A stretch of 64,000 nt of DNA from JADLCB01 sp964398315. Its GTDB lineage: Bacteria; Planctomycetota; Phycisphaerae; Tepidisphaerales; Tepidisphaeraceae. The DNA is taken from NCBI GenBank assembly GCA_964398315.1, contig CAYNMV010000020.1, positions 1 through 64,000 of the forward strand. Direction: 5' to 3'. The position numbers and the translations under genes are program-made. The notes under the pieces are model-generated. The model did not search any database. It was not told the DNA's origin and was given only the letters and a program-made list of their open reading frames with translations. Shown one piece after another: positions 63,686 through 64,000 of the stretch (its first letter is position 1; each line of letters opens with the position of its first letter).

Positions 63686-64000
63686 ATGTCCGTTTTTGAA
63701 GGCCTCAAACCGGAACAGACCATCGAGGAAGCCGGCGGCGACCTGGCGGCCGCGCGCTTTCTCGGCGAAACCTATCACCAGCTCCAGACCGAGCTGGCCA
63801 AGGTGATCGTCGGGCAATCCCAGGTGATCGAGGAGATCCTCATCGCCATCTTCGCCCGCGGACACTGCCTGATGCAGGGGGTCCCGGGGCTGGCCAAAAC
63901 GCTGCTGGTATCGACACTGGCGCAGACGATGGAGCTGAGCTTCCATCGCATCCAGTTCACGCCGGACCTGATGCCCGGCGACATCACCGGCACCGATATC
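63686..64000 (+). CDS. MoxR-type AAA+ ATPase, N-terminal part
   Basis: 105 residues are present and the frame is open at the window edge. VIVGQSQVIEEILIAIFARG is the family's helical start, GHCLMQGVPGLAKTLL is the Walker A region (GVPGLAKT), and FHRIQFTPDLMPGDITG is the next MoxR motif. MoxR proteins are chaperone-like ATPases, often encoded with VWA-domain proteins, which would lie beyond the edge. I use the ATG at 63686; one at 63677 is in frame. Confidence 0.92.
   Translation, partial: MSVFEGLKPEQTIEEAGGDLAAARFLGETYHQLQTELAKVIVGQSQVIEEILIAIFARGHCLMQGVPGLAKTLLVSTLAQTMELSFHRIQFTPDLMPGDITGTDI

Overview
The window is G+C-rich chromosomal DNA with dense housekeeping genes and no phage, insertion sequence or CRISPR array that I can see. 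Several features point to a planctomycete, probably of the Phycisphaerae type. The subtilase at 53168 starts with the planctomycete LEPRRLLSA export leader, lepB carries a large insert, and there are many Gfo/Idh/MocA oxidoreductases, a TatA-STN protein pair and an AsmA-type giant protein. This assignment is inferred from gene content, not from a marker tree.

Layout. At 1-2.5 kb, minus strand: the 5' end of tuf, tRNA-Thr(GGT), an HNH nuclease, a TlyA-like rRNA methyltransferase without its S4 domain, and a membrane-anchored unknown. At 2.7-6.5 kb: a glycan-type cluster (FkbM methyltransferase, two GT2 glycosyltransferases, a SAM methyltransferase). At 6.7-13.5 kb: an ECF sigma/anti-sigma pair, lepB and mfd. 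At 14-16.7 kb: a CHASE-PAS hybrid histidine kinase. At 16.8-26.6 kb: a sugar-metabolism operon on the minus strand (three Gfo/Idh/MocA oxidoreductases, a TIM-barrel isomerase, a sulfatase-like/sulfotransferase fusion, rhamnose mutarotase, a TPR protein) with a divergent AraC regulator. At 26.6-34.5 kb: tsaE, a candidate small RNA, a GT39-like membrane transferase, an AsmA-like protein, nadK, a DUF167 gene and a secreted unknown. At 34.5-42 kb: two response regulators (one a diguanylate cyclase), a cupredoxin, an HD phosphohydrolase, a CYTH protein and leuS. At 42.5-49.5 kb: nuoJKLMN, the membrane arm of complex I. At 49.7-64 kb: terC, an RRM protein, a kinase-like gene with a DUF1259-like partner, a subtilase, a heterodimeric ABC exporter, an STN protein with tatA, a secreted beta-helix protein, a phosphodiesterase-family gene and the start of a moxR ATPase.

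The most unusual signal is not a protein. At least eight spacers hold tandem 7-bp words, mostly arranged as inverted repeats, and seven of them end on or within a few bases of the next start codon. In three cases the repeat itself supplies the start codon (3566, 4635, 33678). A second non-coding signal is a TANNNT box 6-8 nt before the start codon of nine genes, which suggests leaderless mRNAs. Genes in this window therefore seem to begin in three ways: with a Shine-Dalgarno sequence, with a leaderless promoter, or next to a heptamer hairpin.
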